Assembly: GCA_028622995.1 (NCBI GenBank)
Contig: JAJQJQ010000017.1
Location: forward strand, 1,736,001-1,800,000
Direction of reading: 5' to 3'
DNA from: Panagrolaimus kolymaensis
Lineage: Eukaryota > Nematoda > Chromadorea > Rhabditida > Panagrolaimidae
DNA: 64,000 bases
Shown here: positions 23,459 through 33,621 of the stretch, piece by piece
Numbering within the stretch: the stretch's first letter is position 1
How the letters are laid out: the number at the start of each line of letters is the position of its first letter
Made by a program: the position numbers and the translations under genes
The notes under the pieces: model-generated
Told to the model about the DNA's origin: nothing
The model's database searches: none
Seen by the model: the letters and a program-made list of their open reading frames with translations, nothing else

Positions 23459-23750
23459 CAGGGGTGAGCGGAATTCCGCTTCCGTTTCCGTTTCCGTGGA
23501 ATTCCGTGGTTTTTTTACTTCCGTTTCCGTTTCCGCTTCCGTAAAAAAAAAATTTAAATTTCCGCTTCCGTTTCCGCTTCCGCGTAAGCTTAAAAAAAGA
23601 AAATTCTAATACAAAATTTCCGTTCCGTTTCCGTTTCCGCCGAATTCCGGGCATTTTCAATTTCCGTTTCCGTTTCCGCTTCCGCCGAACTTCCTCGGTT
23701 CCGTTTCCGGTTCCTTCCGTTTAAGGAAAAGCCACTTCCGCTCACCCCTG
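23459..23750. mobile_element. hAT-like MITE composed largely of TTTCCG-type repeats
   Basis: The ends CAGGGGTGAGCGGAA and TTCCGCTCACCCCTG are an exact terminal inverted repeat with the hAT CAGGG start. The element is flanked by a perfect 8-base duplication GTCGACAC (23451-23458 and 23751-23758). Nearly all of the 292 bases consist of TTTCCG/CTTCCG hexamer-like repeats, giving a strong strand asymmetry (pyrimidine-rich plus strand). No protein is encoded; the Gly/Asn-repeat frame on the minus strand is just the translated repeat. Confidence 0.9.
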
Positions 23751-23915
23751 GTCGACACATTACTACTGCAAATAAAAGAGAACAATAATCCTGAAATTAC
23801 ACAATAAATGAGTTGGGATAAGTTGTTATTTCATAATAACCATGTAAAACTTTTATTATAAATTTTTTTTTAAAGATAATTGGAATTTTTTTAGCCCTTT
23901 GAAATATTAGAACTT

Positions 23916-25977
23916 TTAATTTGTAAATTTAAAAACCACTCCATCGACGACTGTTTCGTTTCTGTTTTCAGCTTCCTCGATTTTTTTTGTTGAATTCTCA
24001 TTTTCTTCTTTCTTTTTAATATCGCTTTTAGTAGTTTTCTTTGATTTTAGTTTCATAGTTGTGGATTTAGTTGTTGCTTTTGTAGATGATACGGTAGGGA
24101 TTTCAAGAGTTGAAAATCTAGCAGTTGTTATTTTAACTTTTTCGGTGGATGAAGCAGTGATAGTGGTCTCAGAGGCAGGCGTTGTGGTGGGTTTTTCTTC
24201 TACCTTTACCGCAACAGCCATGGACTTGTCATTTTTTAAAGTTTTTGTAGTCTTAGAAGTGATTGGAGTTTTGGTTGTCGTGGATGGTTTTTCCGATGTT
24301 TTCGCTGGAGCATCATGAGCTTTTGCATTATTAATTGACACTGTATATGAGGAACTTTTGGGAGTTGTAAAAGATGTCGTGGTTGATGTTGGCGTTGTTG
24401 TTGTTTTAGGATTCTTTGTATCAGTTATGGTAGTCTTTGGAGCAAAAGTCGTTGGCTCTTCGGTAGTCGTGGTTTTATGTTTTTTAGAAATTTCTTCTTT
24501 CTTTGGATCCTTCTTTGCTGATTTTTCATTCGGCCAAATGTAACACAAAACTCCGGAAGGAGTTGGAATGGTTAATGGAGGAATATCAGTTTTGTTAATG
24601 GTGTAAATAGTATCAAGTTCCAAAATATGGAAATATTTGCGTAACGCAACATTAGCTCCACAAGCTCCTTCTTCACGAACACAATAAACTTCTTCTTCGA
24701 GTGTAGTATATTTTTCGCCACCTGATGGTGGAGGCTCTTTAAAATCAACTGCAAGCTTGTGATCCTTTCGAGCTGAAAAATATTTGGTTTAAAAACATAT
24801 GCATCAAATGAAGAGAAGCACTTACGAATCATTGCTTCTTTTTGATTATCAAGCATTTGAGAAAGTCGAATGAGACATCCACATTTGGATTTTTCTTCAT
24901 CAACTACAACCATTCCAATGCTTTCAATTTTCTAAAAAAGAAATAAATATAATTTCCATTTACTTGAAGCTCAAGTCTATTCATTTATTTATGTGCCTAT
25001 TATTGTAAACCGAAATCAAACGATTTGACAAAAATAGGAAATATCGTTTAGAAAAAAAAACTCACATCAAGATGGTATCCATAAAATTCACTTTCTTTAT
25101 CTTTTTCATCTTCTTCTGTTGCTACTTTGGTGGTGTAATAATGATCTTTTAAAGCGCCAATTTTATCATTGACATAAATATTGAGAGATTTCATGCTTGA
25201 AGGCTTTGGTGGAATTTTGTTGTCACAAACTTCGGAAACCATTTGGAATACTTCTTGCTTGGCCTCGTCTCGTTCTTCCGAAGTCACTTGGATATTTTCT
25301 TCGTCAGTTTCTTCTTCGCTTGAATAATCTTCACCCGAACCTTCACGACCTTCGGCTCTTAATTGCTCAGTGGAAAGAGTTTGCCATCCATAACAAAGTG
25401 GTGATGGCTCTCGTGTGAAACCTTCAATCTCCACATCTTCATTTGTAGAATATGCGTGATAAAGCCCACTTGGGAGGAATTTGTAATAACGATAAATGGG
25501 AACTGTGGCTCCACAATCACCTGCCATAATGACACAATAAAGACGAGTTGCGGAATCAATATGTTGAAAACCAGGTGGAATCATCTTTCCAATAATATTT
25601 GTAAGATAAAGAATCGAACTTTGATGTTTGGGTTGAGCGCCGCTTAATTCTGTGATGCAACCTTTACTGGGGCATTCAACATTGTCGGTACGAGTAAGTA
25701 AACGAAATCTTGAAGAACTTGAGGAAAAGGATTTATCCGTATCATCCGTGCTAGAAATTCTAAACATGGGTTCTTGACCAACGGACTTTTTAACTTGAAT
25801 TCTCATGGTTTCTAAAAAAGATAAAACTCAATGAGATAATCATTTATTTATTTTTTTTCAGAAAAGAAAAAACTTACGAAAGCTTTTAACATCCGATGGT
25901 AATTTAGTATGAGGACAAAAAAGTGAAGCATGACCCAGAGCAATCAGAAAGGAGAAAAATGTTACAAATCGTAACAT
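23916..25977 (-). CDS. Secreted protein with two DUF5648-like blocks and a Thr/Ser-rich mucin-like tail
   Basis: Exons 25977-25878, 25811-25066, 24931-24826 and 24772-23916 give 602 residues. MLRFVTFFSFLIALGHAS is a signal peptide. Two related blocks follow: the first has RLYCVIMAGDCGATVPIYRYYKF...YHAYSTN, the second VYCVREEGACGANVALRKYF...IYTINKTD. The C-x8-C-G-A-x-V core with a following aromatic-rich strand and Y-T/S-x-N resembles the DUF5648 repeats of secreted nematode proteins. Residues about 400-580 are Thr/Ser/Lys/Pro-rich (TTTTEEPTTFAPKTT and similar) and are likely O-glycosylated. Extracellular, function unknown. The C-terminus has a short charged segment then VVDGVVFKFTN. Confidence 0.75.
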
Positions 25978-26273
25978 TTTTCTAAATAAAAATTTAAAAG
26001 CTTTCGTGTAACAAATAACTGCAGAAAACTAGAAATGGGACAAAGTTTTTTTGCTTGTATGTAAAAAACGTTAATGATTTGGGTCGTTGCGCAGTGGCGA
26101 ACGACCTTGTGAACTGTCTTTCTTGACCTACTAAATCTTTTTTCCTTTTGGCTGGCTGATACCCGATTGCGAATGTTAGGATGATGAGGAGGTACTTTAT
26201 TACGTTTACAGCATTTATTGACTTTATAATATGACAAAAAATAAAAGTTTACAATATACACAAGTTATAAAAA

Positions 26274-28221
26274 TTAGTTACTATCTGGACCAAGAGCATT
26301 ATCGGATTCAGAATCTGTTGACCAACCAAAAGAATCACGACGTTTGATTGAAGTTATTTTGAGTGTAATCTTTACATTTCGAATTGCTTCATGAATTGAA
26401 GGTGGCAAAATTACAGTAGTACCTGAAAATGAATAAACGGTAATTTAAAATAAAACTAAACATAAAACCTTTAAACAAAATTTCTTACCTTTAGATAACG
26501 ATCGATTTTTGGTGATTTTACTTTTTTCAATCAATGCAAATGCAAGGTTATCCACTTCAGGTTCTATTATCACGAGATCGGAAAGTTCAATGAGATGAAG
26601 ATCAATCAAAGGTTGAAAAATGGAGAATAGTGGTGAAGGATCACCCCAACGGAATTCTTTCTTCACTGTAGAAGATTTCGAAATTTCAACATTTATGGAA
26701 AAATGTTGATCATCAAGCAACTTCCATGAATCATCCCAATAAAATTCTGCGGGAATATCTTTCTGAAAAAGTTATAGTAAAATCAAAGCCAATAAAAAGA
26801 AAGAAAAATTGAAAACATACCGATTCAAGAAAATCATAATTGGATCCTTCAGATTCAAGTTTAAATTGATTTGCAAAATCCAAATCATCGATCAATTTCT
26901 TTCTTAAAAAGTTTTTGTCATCTTCAATTTTAGGCGAACACCATTTCCGCATTTCTTTGGTATTTAATAATTCAGAAGCATTTGGACGCTTTTCAGGATC
27001 CACCGTAAGTAATTTATCACTCAAAAATGCTTTCAATTCTTCTCCACCAGATTTAACTAAACGAGATCGTAATTGCTGAAAGGAAAAAAGTTTAATCCAA
27101 ATCTTAACTCTAATAAAGCTTACCATCATATGAGTTGTAAGCCATCCAAAAGGCATATGATCGTCATGCATTAAAATAGGAAAATTTTTTGGAAGTTTAT
27201 GAAATTGTTCATCAGGAAAGTATGTTGTCATTTGAAGAACTACAACTCCAAGAGACCAAATATCCGCTGAATAAGAATATGGTAAACATTCAGACTTGCT
27301 TTGAGCGGTTAAGTTATGAAGCTTTTCGAATGCCATGAATTCTTCTTTTCCTACAGGAGTAACAGGAGGCTCGTTTGATGAAGATGAAAAAGCACGAGAT
27401 TGAGCAAAATGACCAAGTTTTACTGTTCCATTTCGAGTAAGAAATATGTTATCAGGTTGAACATCGCTAAAGAGAAGAGTTAAAGTAAAAAAAGCGAATT
27501 TTTTTATAAATGTAAAAATACCGATGCATGATTCCAATCTTTTGTAAAAATGTAAGGCCAAGACATGATTGACGAAGAACTCGAGCAATAACAGCAATGG
27601 GCATTGGATCAGCATTATATCGATCACGATAAAGTTTAATCAAATCATGTAAAACATAGAATCTTGGAAGAACAATGTGTAAGTCACAATCAGCGAAAAA
27701 GATAGCATGGCTGTGCATTAAATTTTCATGTCGGCATCTAAAAAAGTATAAAAAATTTCTTTGGAATGCAAAAGAATGAAAGACTAACCGTGTTAAAATG
27801 TAAACTTCCATAAAAGTTCTTCGAAGAAATCGATAAACTTTTTCATCAGCAGGTAAAGATGAATTTGTTCGATGAAAAACCTTTTCAGCCAAAATTGATT
27901 CTAATCTTTTACGAAAGTAAATAGTTTTAACAACACAACGACGTGATTCATTTCCGGTAAAACCAAAAGTTGATTCTTGACAATCTGCAGCTTTAACAAT
28001 TCCAAAATCACCACGAGATAATGTATCACCTAAAAAAAATCCAGTATTTCAAAATATTTAATAAAGATGATACCTTTAATATATTCATTTGGTTTAGCTG
28101 GCCATGGATCACGTCGATCAATACCAATTGAACTCACAGATGCCGAAACAAAGTCTAATAATTTATCACGAAGTTGTTTTGCCTCATCTAAAGTTACGTT
28201 TTCAGGTACCAGCCGTTTCAT
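26274..28221 (-). CDS. Protein kinase-like protein, probable pseudokinase (DFG replaced by HFA)
   Basis: Exons 28221-28074, 28029-27789, 27737-27522, 27466-27124, 27075-26821, 26762-26489 and 26422-26274 give 541 residues. The kinase fold is read as: glycine loop LSRGDFGIVKA, VAIK-like VVVKT, catalytic loop MHRDVQPDNIFL (Asp and Asn present), activation segment start VKLGHFAQS where the family has DFG, APE-like region AFEKLHNL, and ADIWSLGVVVLQM (subdomain IX). The metal-binding Asp of DFG is His, so phosphotransfer is doubtful. The C-terminal 160 residues form an unrecognised region (FSINVEISKSS..., ILPPSIHEAIRNVKITLK). Overall similar to STE-type regulatory pseudokinases, but no specific orthologue is identified. 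Confidence 0.78.
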
Positions 28222-28845
28222 TGAAAGTTAGTTTGTTTGAAAACAAAAAAGTAAGTTAGTGAAAAGTTAGATTAGCAAAAAATCATTCAATGAAAAAAAG
28301 TTGCGTCAATCGCAAAATGGGCTACTCGCGCCTGCTCGCTCGCTTCTTATTTTTTTTCCCAAGAGGCTTTGCTTTTTATTTATTTTTTTGGTTTACTGAT
28401 TGATTACTGTATGTAGCTCAAATATTTTTTATCGATAACAAAAATGGTTTTGTTTATTGTATAACATATCCAATGGTTGTAGATTGTAAATTTTATTTTT
28501 TATTTTTAGCGCATTAAAAAAATCTATATCTCTAAGCTTTCCGAACAAAATCTTGATTTATCTTTAAAGCTTTGGTTTTCAAACGTCAAAAAAACTTTCA
28601 CCACTTTCTTTTTCTTTTCTTTTTTTGTAATAGCTCTCTAGAGGCTTCTCTCGATTCTTTCAAGCTGCCTTTTTTAGCAGCTGAACAAATTTAGTCAAAA
28701 ATAAAAAATAAATGTAAGGAAATTGAGATAAACTGAATAAATATAAGCTAAAAACATACATATATTTTTTGAACACTCTTTTGAAAGAAATAATTTTATG
28801 AGGTTACATACATATAAGTCATTTAATGTCAATTCTAGAGCTAAT
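28222..28845. other. Intergenic, divergent promoter region
   Basis: Spacer between the pseudokinase (minus) and the SXP/RAL-2 gene (plus). A tctag-type acceptor eight bases before the ATG at 28846 suggests a spliced leader site. No other feature recognised. Confidence 0.4.
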
Positions 28846-29596
28846 ATGAAGTTTATATGTTTTATAATTTTATGTTTTTCAATAATTGCAAATTCAAATG
28901 GAGAGGAAGTTCGTGGAGTTCCAAACTTCTTAAATGGACTCAATCAACAAAAAACAATGGATTTTTATGCGATTGAAAGTGGATTAAATTTAAGTAAAAC
29001 TGATATCGTGCGGAAAAAAGCTGAATGGGCTGCTGATTTGCCTCTTGATAATAGGGTAAGAAGGAAAATAATTAAGTTTTCATCGACATACGTTAAAGAT
29101 GGGTGTAAAATACTTTCTTATTCATAAAATATTTTCAGATTGCATTTGAGCGATTCAATGATCTTGCAAATCAAACAAAAATTCAATATTTAAATAAGGT
29201 ATCCCAAACATATTTATCGCCTGAAGCAAATGCCGTCAAACAACGTATTCAAGTGCGACATTTTTCTTCTTTCAAATTTTTTCTCATTTAAATATTGAAT
29301 TACTTTTTTAGGAAGTTTTAAATAATCCTTCACTTTCTCGAACAGGAGAAGTTGCAGCAATTGAAACAATTTTAGCTCAAAGTGCAAAAGGAATTGATGC
29401 AGAACTTATTGATACGGCGGATGATGCTGCGATGATGGCCTCAAATCGAGTGGAAAACATTGATAACAACACCCTCCGCAAACAACCATTATATTCTCGT
29501 GAAGTTCCTAGTCAAGCATCATATGCATTTATTGGGGATCTTTTTCGTGCTTCCGCTGCTTTTTCACCCAATCGAGCCCCCATCTTTCAAGGATGA
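28846..29596 (+). CDS. SXP/RAL-2 (DUF148) family secreted protein
   Basis: Exons 28846-29055, 29139-29252 and 29312-29596 give 202 residues. I start at MKFICFIILCFSIIANSNG because it is a clear signal peptide and an acceptor-like tctag precedes it; an in-frame ATG lies 48 bases upstream. The mature part shows the family pattern: PNFLNGLNQQKTMDFYAIE..., ...LPLDNRIAFERFNDLANQ, LSPEANAVKQRI. SXP/RAL-2 proteins are small, all-helical, nematode-specific secreted proteins, several of them immunodominant antigens in parasites; their molecular role is unresolved. It is convergent with a second family member at 29779-30670. Confidence 0.82.
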
Positions 29597-29778
29597 TTCA
29601 TAGTTTCCTCTTCATTTTTTTTATTACTTTTTTTTAATTTTTTTATACATAAATAAACACAGTTAACTCAAAATAATAATAATAAAAATATTGTTTGTTT
29701 AAAGAAAATTATGAGAAATTAAAGCAAAAAGAGATTATTGAAAAATGAAGAAAAAAAATTATAAAATTTTATTTACCC

Positions 29779-30670
29779 TCATAAATTTTTACGTTCTTTT
29801 TTTCCATGACGAGGAAGGATTCCCTTTAATTCTTTTCGAACTGATTCCGATGCCGATGAGCGAATTTTATGAATGGATTCTTTTTCAGCAGCTCGGGTAA
29901 TGTCAAGATTATCATGAATTGCTTTCATTTGTTTGGCTAAATTTTGGGCTTCAGGGGAAAGTGAAGAAATTTTAGCATTAAAATCAATGGTAATTTGTTT
30001 TGCTTTAGCTTCATGACGGGTTTTCCATTCAGAGTAAAGTCTCTAAAAGTATAATATTAGATTTTCATTTGTAATGAAAAAAATATTTTAGAGAACATTT
30101 TTATGATAGTTTTTTTCTTCAAAGAAGATGAACAAAGTTAATTTTGAAAAGCCAAAAAGGGTGGATAAAAGAAGGAAAAAATTAATTAACAAAATCCAGA
30201 GAGAAAAAAGTTTGCTGCTTTCTCGTATTCCTTTTTTTTATAATAACATTAATGGCTTCCACTCGAAGCTAACTTTGGTGAAACTTATTATAGTTTTTTC
30301 GAAAGACGAAAAAAATATTACTGGTTAGTGAAAAGAAACTATTCTGTTTTTTTAGCAAAACAAGTCTTTTATACAACTATTAAAAATAAAAATCATTTAG
30401 ACAGATACTTATCTAAACTCAAATTGAATTTATCCTAACCTGATTATTCGCAGGTAAAGTGGCAGCAAAATCATCAACAGCATCACGGAATTGTTTTTTG
30501 GTTAAATTTTGATTATTAATAATCTTATGGTATTCATCATAATGAGTTTGATTGAGACCTTTGAGAAATGGAGCTCGATCGCTTGGAGGAATTTTACCAC
30601 CGCGGCGATGACCTTCGATAATAAAAATGGCAGCAGCCAAAAGTAAAAAGCAAAGAATTTGACGAGTCAT
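29779..30670 (-). CDS. SXP/RAL-2 (DUF148) family secreted protein, second copy
   Basis: Exons 30670-30440 and 30042-29779 give 164 residues with a 397-base intron, long for this window. MTRQILCFLLLAAAIFIIEG is the signal peptide. Family pattern: APFLKGLNQTHYDEYHKIINN, DDFAATLPANNQ, then RLYSEWKTRHEAKAKQITIDFNAKISSLSPEAQNLAKQM. The tail is basic (RHGKKERKNL) and differs from the neighbour. The two genes face each other 182 bases apart, suggesting local duplication with inversion. Confidence 0.82.
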
Positions 30671-31951
30671 TTCTATAAATTTTAAAATTCAAAGCATATT
30701 TTTTTTAAATTAAATTTTTCTAAAATAGTAAAACAAAACGAAAAGCGCGTTGAAGAAGAAAACGAAGAAGACATCTTCAAAATGAGAAAATATCAGCTAA
30801 AGCAAAATGAACCGAACACAGAACCAGAAATGAGAAGAAAAAAGAAAAAAAAGGGGTCTAAAGGAAGTAACTCATTTGGAAGGCAAAAAAGCTCTTAAGG
30901 GCGGTTCCTTCTTTGCCTTGCCTTCCTTCTTCCTTTATTCGTTCATCTGTACTCCAGATGGAAAAAAGCAACTTTGTTTTTTGGTCTTAAACACTTTGAG
31001 TAAAATATGTATGTATATGCAGCAAGCAAGAAGAAAGATGCTTTTTTTCAAGCAGTTTTTTCTTTTTCCATCAAACTTAACTAAAATAAAGTAGGAGGAA
31101 TGAATCGGGCTTATCAAGAGTTAGCGACTGGCAGTGTCCTCCCTCTCTATCAAGCTTTTTTTTCATTTTAGACAACATTTTCAAAAAATATTTACCGAGC
31201 TTGTCGCAGCAGCGTTTTTGCCGTAAAAAAAGGAAATGAACCAATTGTGGCAGCTGAAATCGCAAAAAAAAAAAAAAGCGAAGAAAAGTGACTGCATTTT
31301 TAAACGATAAAAAATAAATTTATTCTCAATCGTCGTCGCTGTGAGCTTATTTTTAAAGTTTAACCAGATTGTTTCGAGTGTTTCTCTTCTTTTTTTAACA
31401 ACGCCTATTTTTTAAGGATATGAAAATAAATGCATGCAAACACCCTTTTGTGTGTTTCTGCGAGTAAGTTAACTAAAAAGATTTTATTAGGGCAAAAAAG
31501 AAAAACAATAAAAAGCTAAAATTTCGTTGGAAATTTATTTTTCAAAAAGTATTGTAAAAAAAATTTGAAACATTCGTATTTTTATGGGATTTTTTAAAAG
31601 CTCGGCTTTAAAATAAATGAAATCAAAATCCTTTGCTTGCTTTTTTTATATTTATTTCGCCTTGACTAATGACAGAAAAATAGTGCCATATTTCAAAGAT
31701 GGAATTACTAAAATTGAGAAAATGCAAAGTGGTTTCAATTTTCCATTAAAAAATTGCAAATTTTCTCTTTCAATCGTGGGAAATGGAAACCGTAACTTTC
31801 ATTGAGGATGTTTTGTGATAGTTCAATAAAAAAAAGAACCTTCGAAATAAACAAATAAAAAATGGGTGAAACTTTATTATATTTATTTTTGCTAAAAGCA
31901 TTGTGAAAATTATTAATTTTAATTTGAGGAAGAATGAACACTTAAAATTGG
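30671..31951. other. Intergenic, no gene recognised
   Basis: About 1.3 kb, purine- and pyrimidine-rich tracts (for example AAGAAAAAAGAAAA near 30840). Short open frames on both strands lack splice context and recognisable content. Confidence 0.5.
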
Positions 31952-33155
31952 TTAGTTCTTAGATTTGTGAGAAGGTGAATAATTACTAGATGATACAACA
32001 TCTTCCTTTTGGCTCTGAATCCAAAAATCCTCCAAATATGGTAAATAAATTTCATCCACAGTATTTCTACGGCCAGGAAATTCAAGGTCATTCATTCCAA
32101 TTCGAGCGGTCCCAACTGCTTGAAAGAATTCTTCAGTGGGATGATATCCTTCGACATCGAAATTTTGAGCTATTTTCATTTGCATTCCAATAACATCACT
32201 ATATCGCTCGCCAATTTTGTAATAACTGAGTATTCGATATGCAGATGATTCGGGAAGGATATTGAATGTAGGCTGAAAATATGTACATTAGGGATTTTTA
32301 AAAGCAAGGATAATAATTACAAACCGAAATATAAGGTTTTGGCTCCTTTTTATTAATCATTGGATCTCCGACAATCATAGTCAATGCATTAAATCCTCCA
32401 GCACCATTGTCTGCGAATATGTTGTCAATGGCGTCGTGGATACACTTTTCAGCTAACTCTGATACATTTTCATATTCATTCTCCAATTTTTGAGTATGTT
32501 GTATTATTTGCTTAAAAAAGAGAGTTAATTTGATTTTTTGTATGAAAGTTCTTTTGCATTATAGTATGCCTTTTTACTTTAGCATAAAGATCAGTAAAAA
32601 ATATTAAAGAATTTTAAAGATCAAAGATACTGTATTCTTTTAACACAAAAATTTTTGGAAACACAGAGATAAATTAATCCTATGACATACCTCAACAACA
32701 ACATGAGGAACATCCAATGGCAAATCTTCAATTTCAACAGCTTCATACAATCTCAAAGCCGCATTTCTTGAATATCTTTGCATTTCCACTGTTTGCTCAA
32801 TTTTAGAATTTTTAACAAAATTCTTTAAATAATTATTACAAAAATGATTTTGTTCTTTATAAAAGTTATCATCGATTTGTTTTAATAAACCTTTTGACTT
32901 TTTAGCTGCAATATCTTCTGAATTTTCATTCCCTTGAATCGAGTCGGTTCGAAATTGTTTTGCGTCATATTTTTCAGGACGATATCCTTCGAAAGTGGAG
33001 CGTTTACGCTTTTTTGATCCAATAATATTCTGCTTTATTTGTTGAGTTATTGGGGAAAGTGGCAAATCTTCAGGCTGGTCATGAATATCTAATAAAAATG
33101 TAAGGGATTCATCGGTGGCAAATTCAAGATCAAAATGTTCGTAGTTGTAAAGCAT
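31952..33155 (-). CDS. Unrecognised protein with a basic nuclear-localisation-like motif
   Basis: Exons 33155-32691, 32510-32325 and 32272-31952 are all whole codons and give 323 residues. SKKRKRSTFEGYRPEKYDAKQF near residue 47 has a basic KKRKR cluster typical of nuclear proteins. The middle is helical and charged. The C-terminal region (ILPESSAYRILSYYKIGERYSDVIG..., TARIGMNDLEFPGRRNTVDEIYLPYLEDFW) is less charged and may be a folded domain. I do not recognise the family. It is divergent from the RBBP6 gene, with 466 bases between start codons. Confidence 0.6.
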
Positions 33156-33621
33156 TTAAAACAAAATAAAAGAAAATATTTGAAATCAGCAACTCCGTCG
33201 AACCTTTTGCAAATTTTTGGAGAAAAAAATGGCTCTGTCATTTTCGTTGTAAAACAATGAATTGATTTTGTCTGCAAATAAATTTTCATTCATTGACCAA
33301 GTTTCGAAAGAGTAAATTTTTTTTTTATTAATTTGCTAACTTTTTTGAAGGATTGAACTTAATAAAACGTGATCTAAATATCAGATGCCTTTTTTCCTTG
33401 TAAATATGTATTTATCGTCATTTATCTTTTGATTTTTTCAATCCATTTGTTCTTTATCCCTTTTTTTTAAACTTGTTGCACGTGCGTTTTTTGCTTCTAA
33501 TAAATATTTTTTTCGCTTGCATTTTTTTGCTAATATTTTTCTTGTTTAATTCATTCTAATTTTTATGAGTTTTGGAAACTTAAACAGACAAAGCATTCAT
33601 TTTTTTTCATTTCAGATATTT
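33156..33621. other. Bidirectional promoter region upstream of RBBP6
   Basis: 466 bases between divergent start codons. It ends with a strong pyrimidine-rich acceptor (tttcatttcag) 6 bases before the RBBP6 ATG, the position expected of a trans-splice site. Confidence 0.45.

Noticed and set aside
23418..23660. Minus-strand 80-codon Gly/Asn/Lys-repeat ORF
   Set aside because: It is a translation of the TTTCCG repeats of the hAT-like MITE.
24061..24543. Plus-strand Val-rich ORFs
   Set aside because: They are the antisense of the Thr-rich tail of the secreted gene at 23916-25977.
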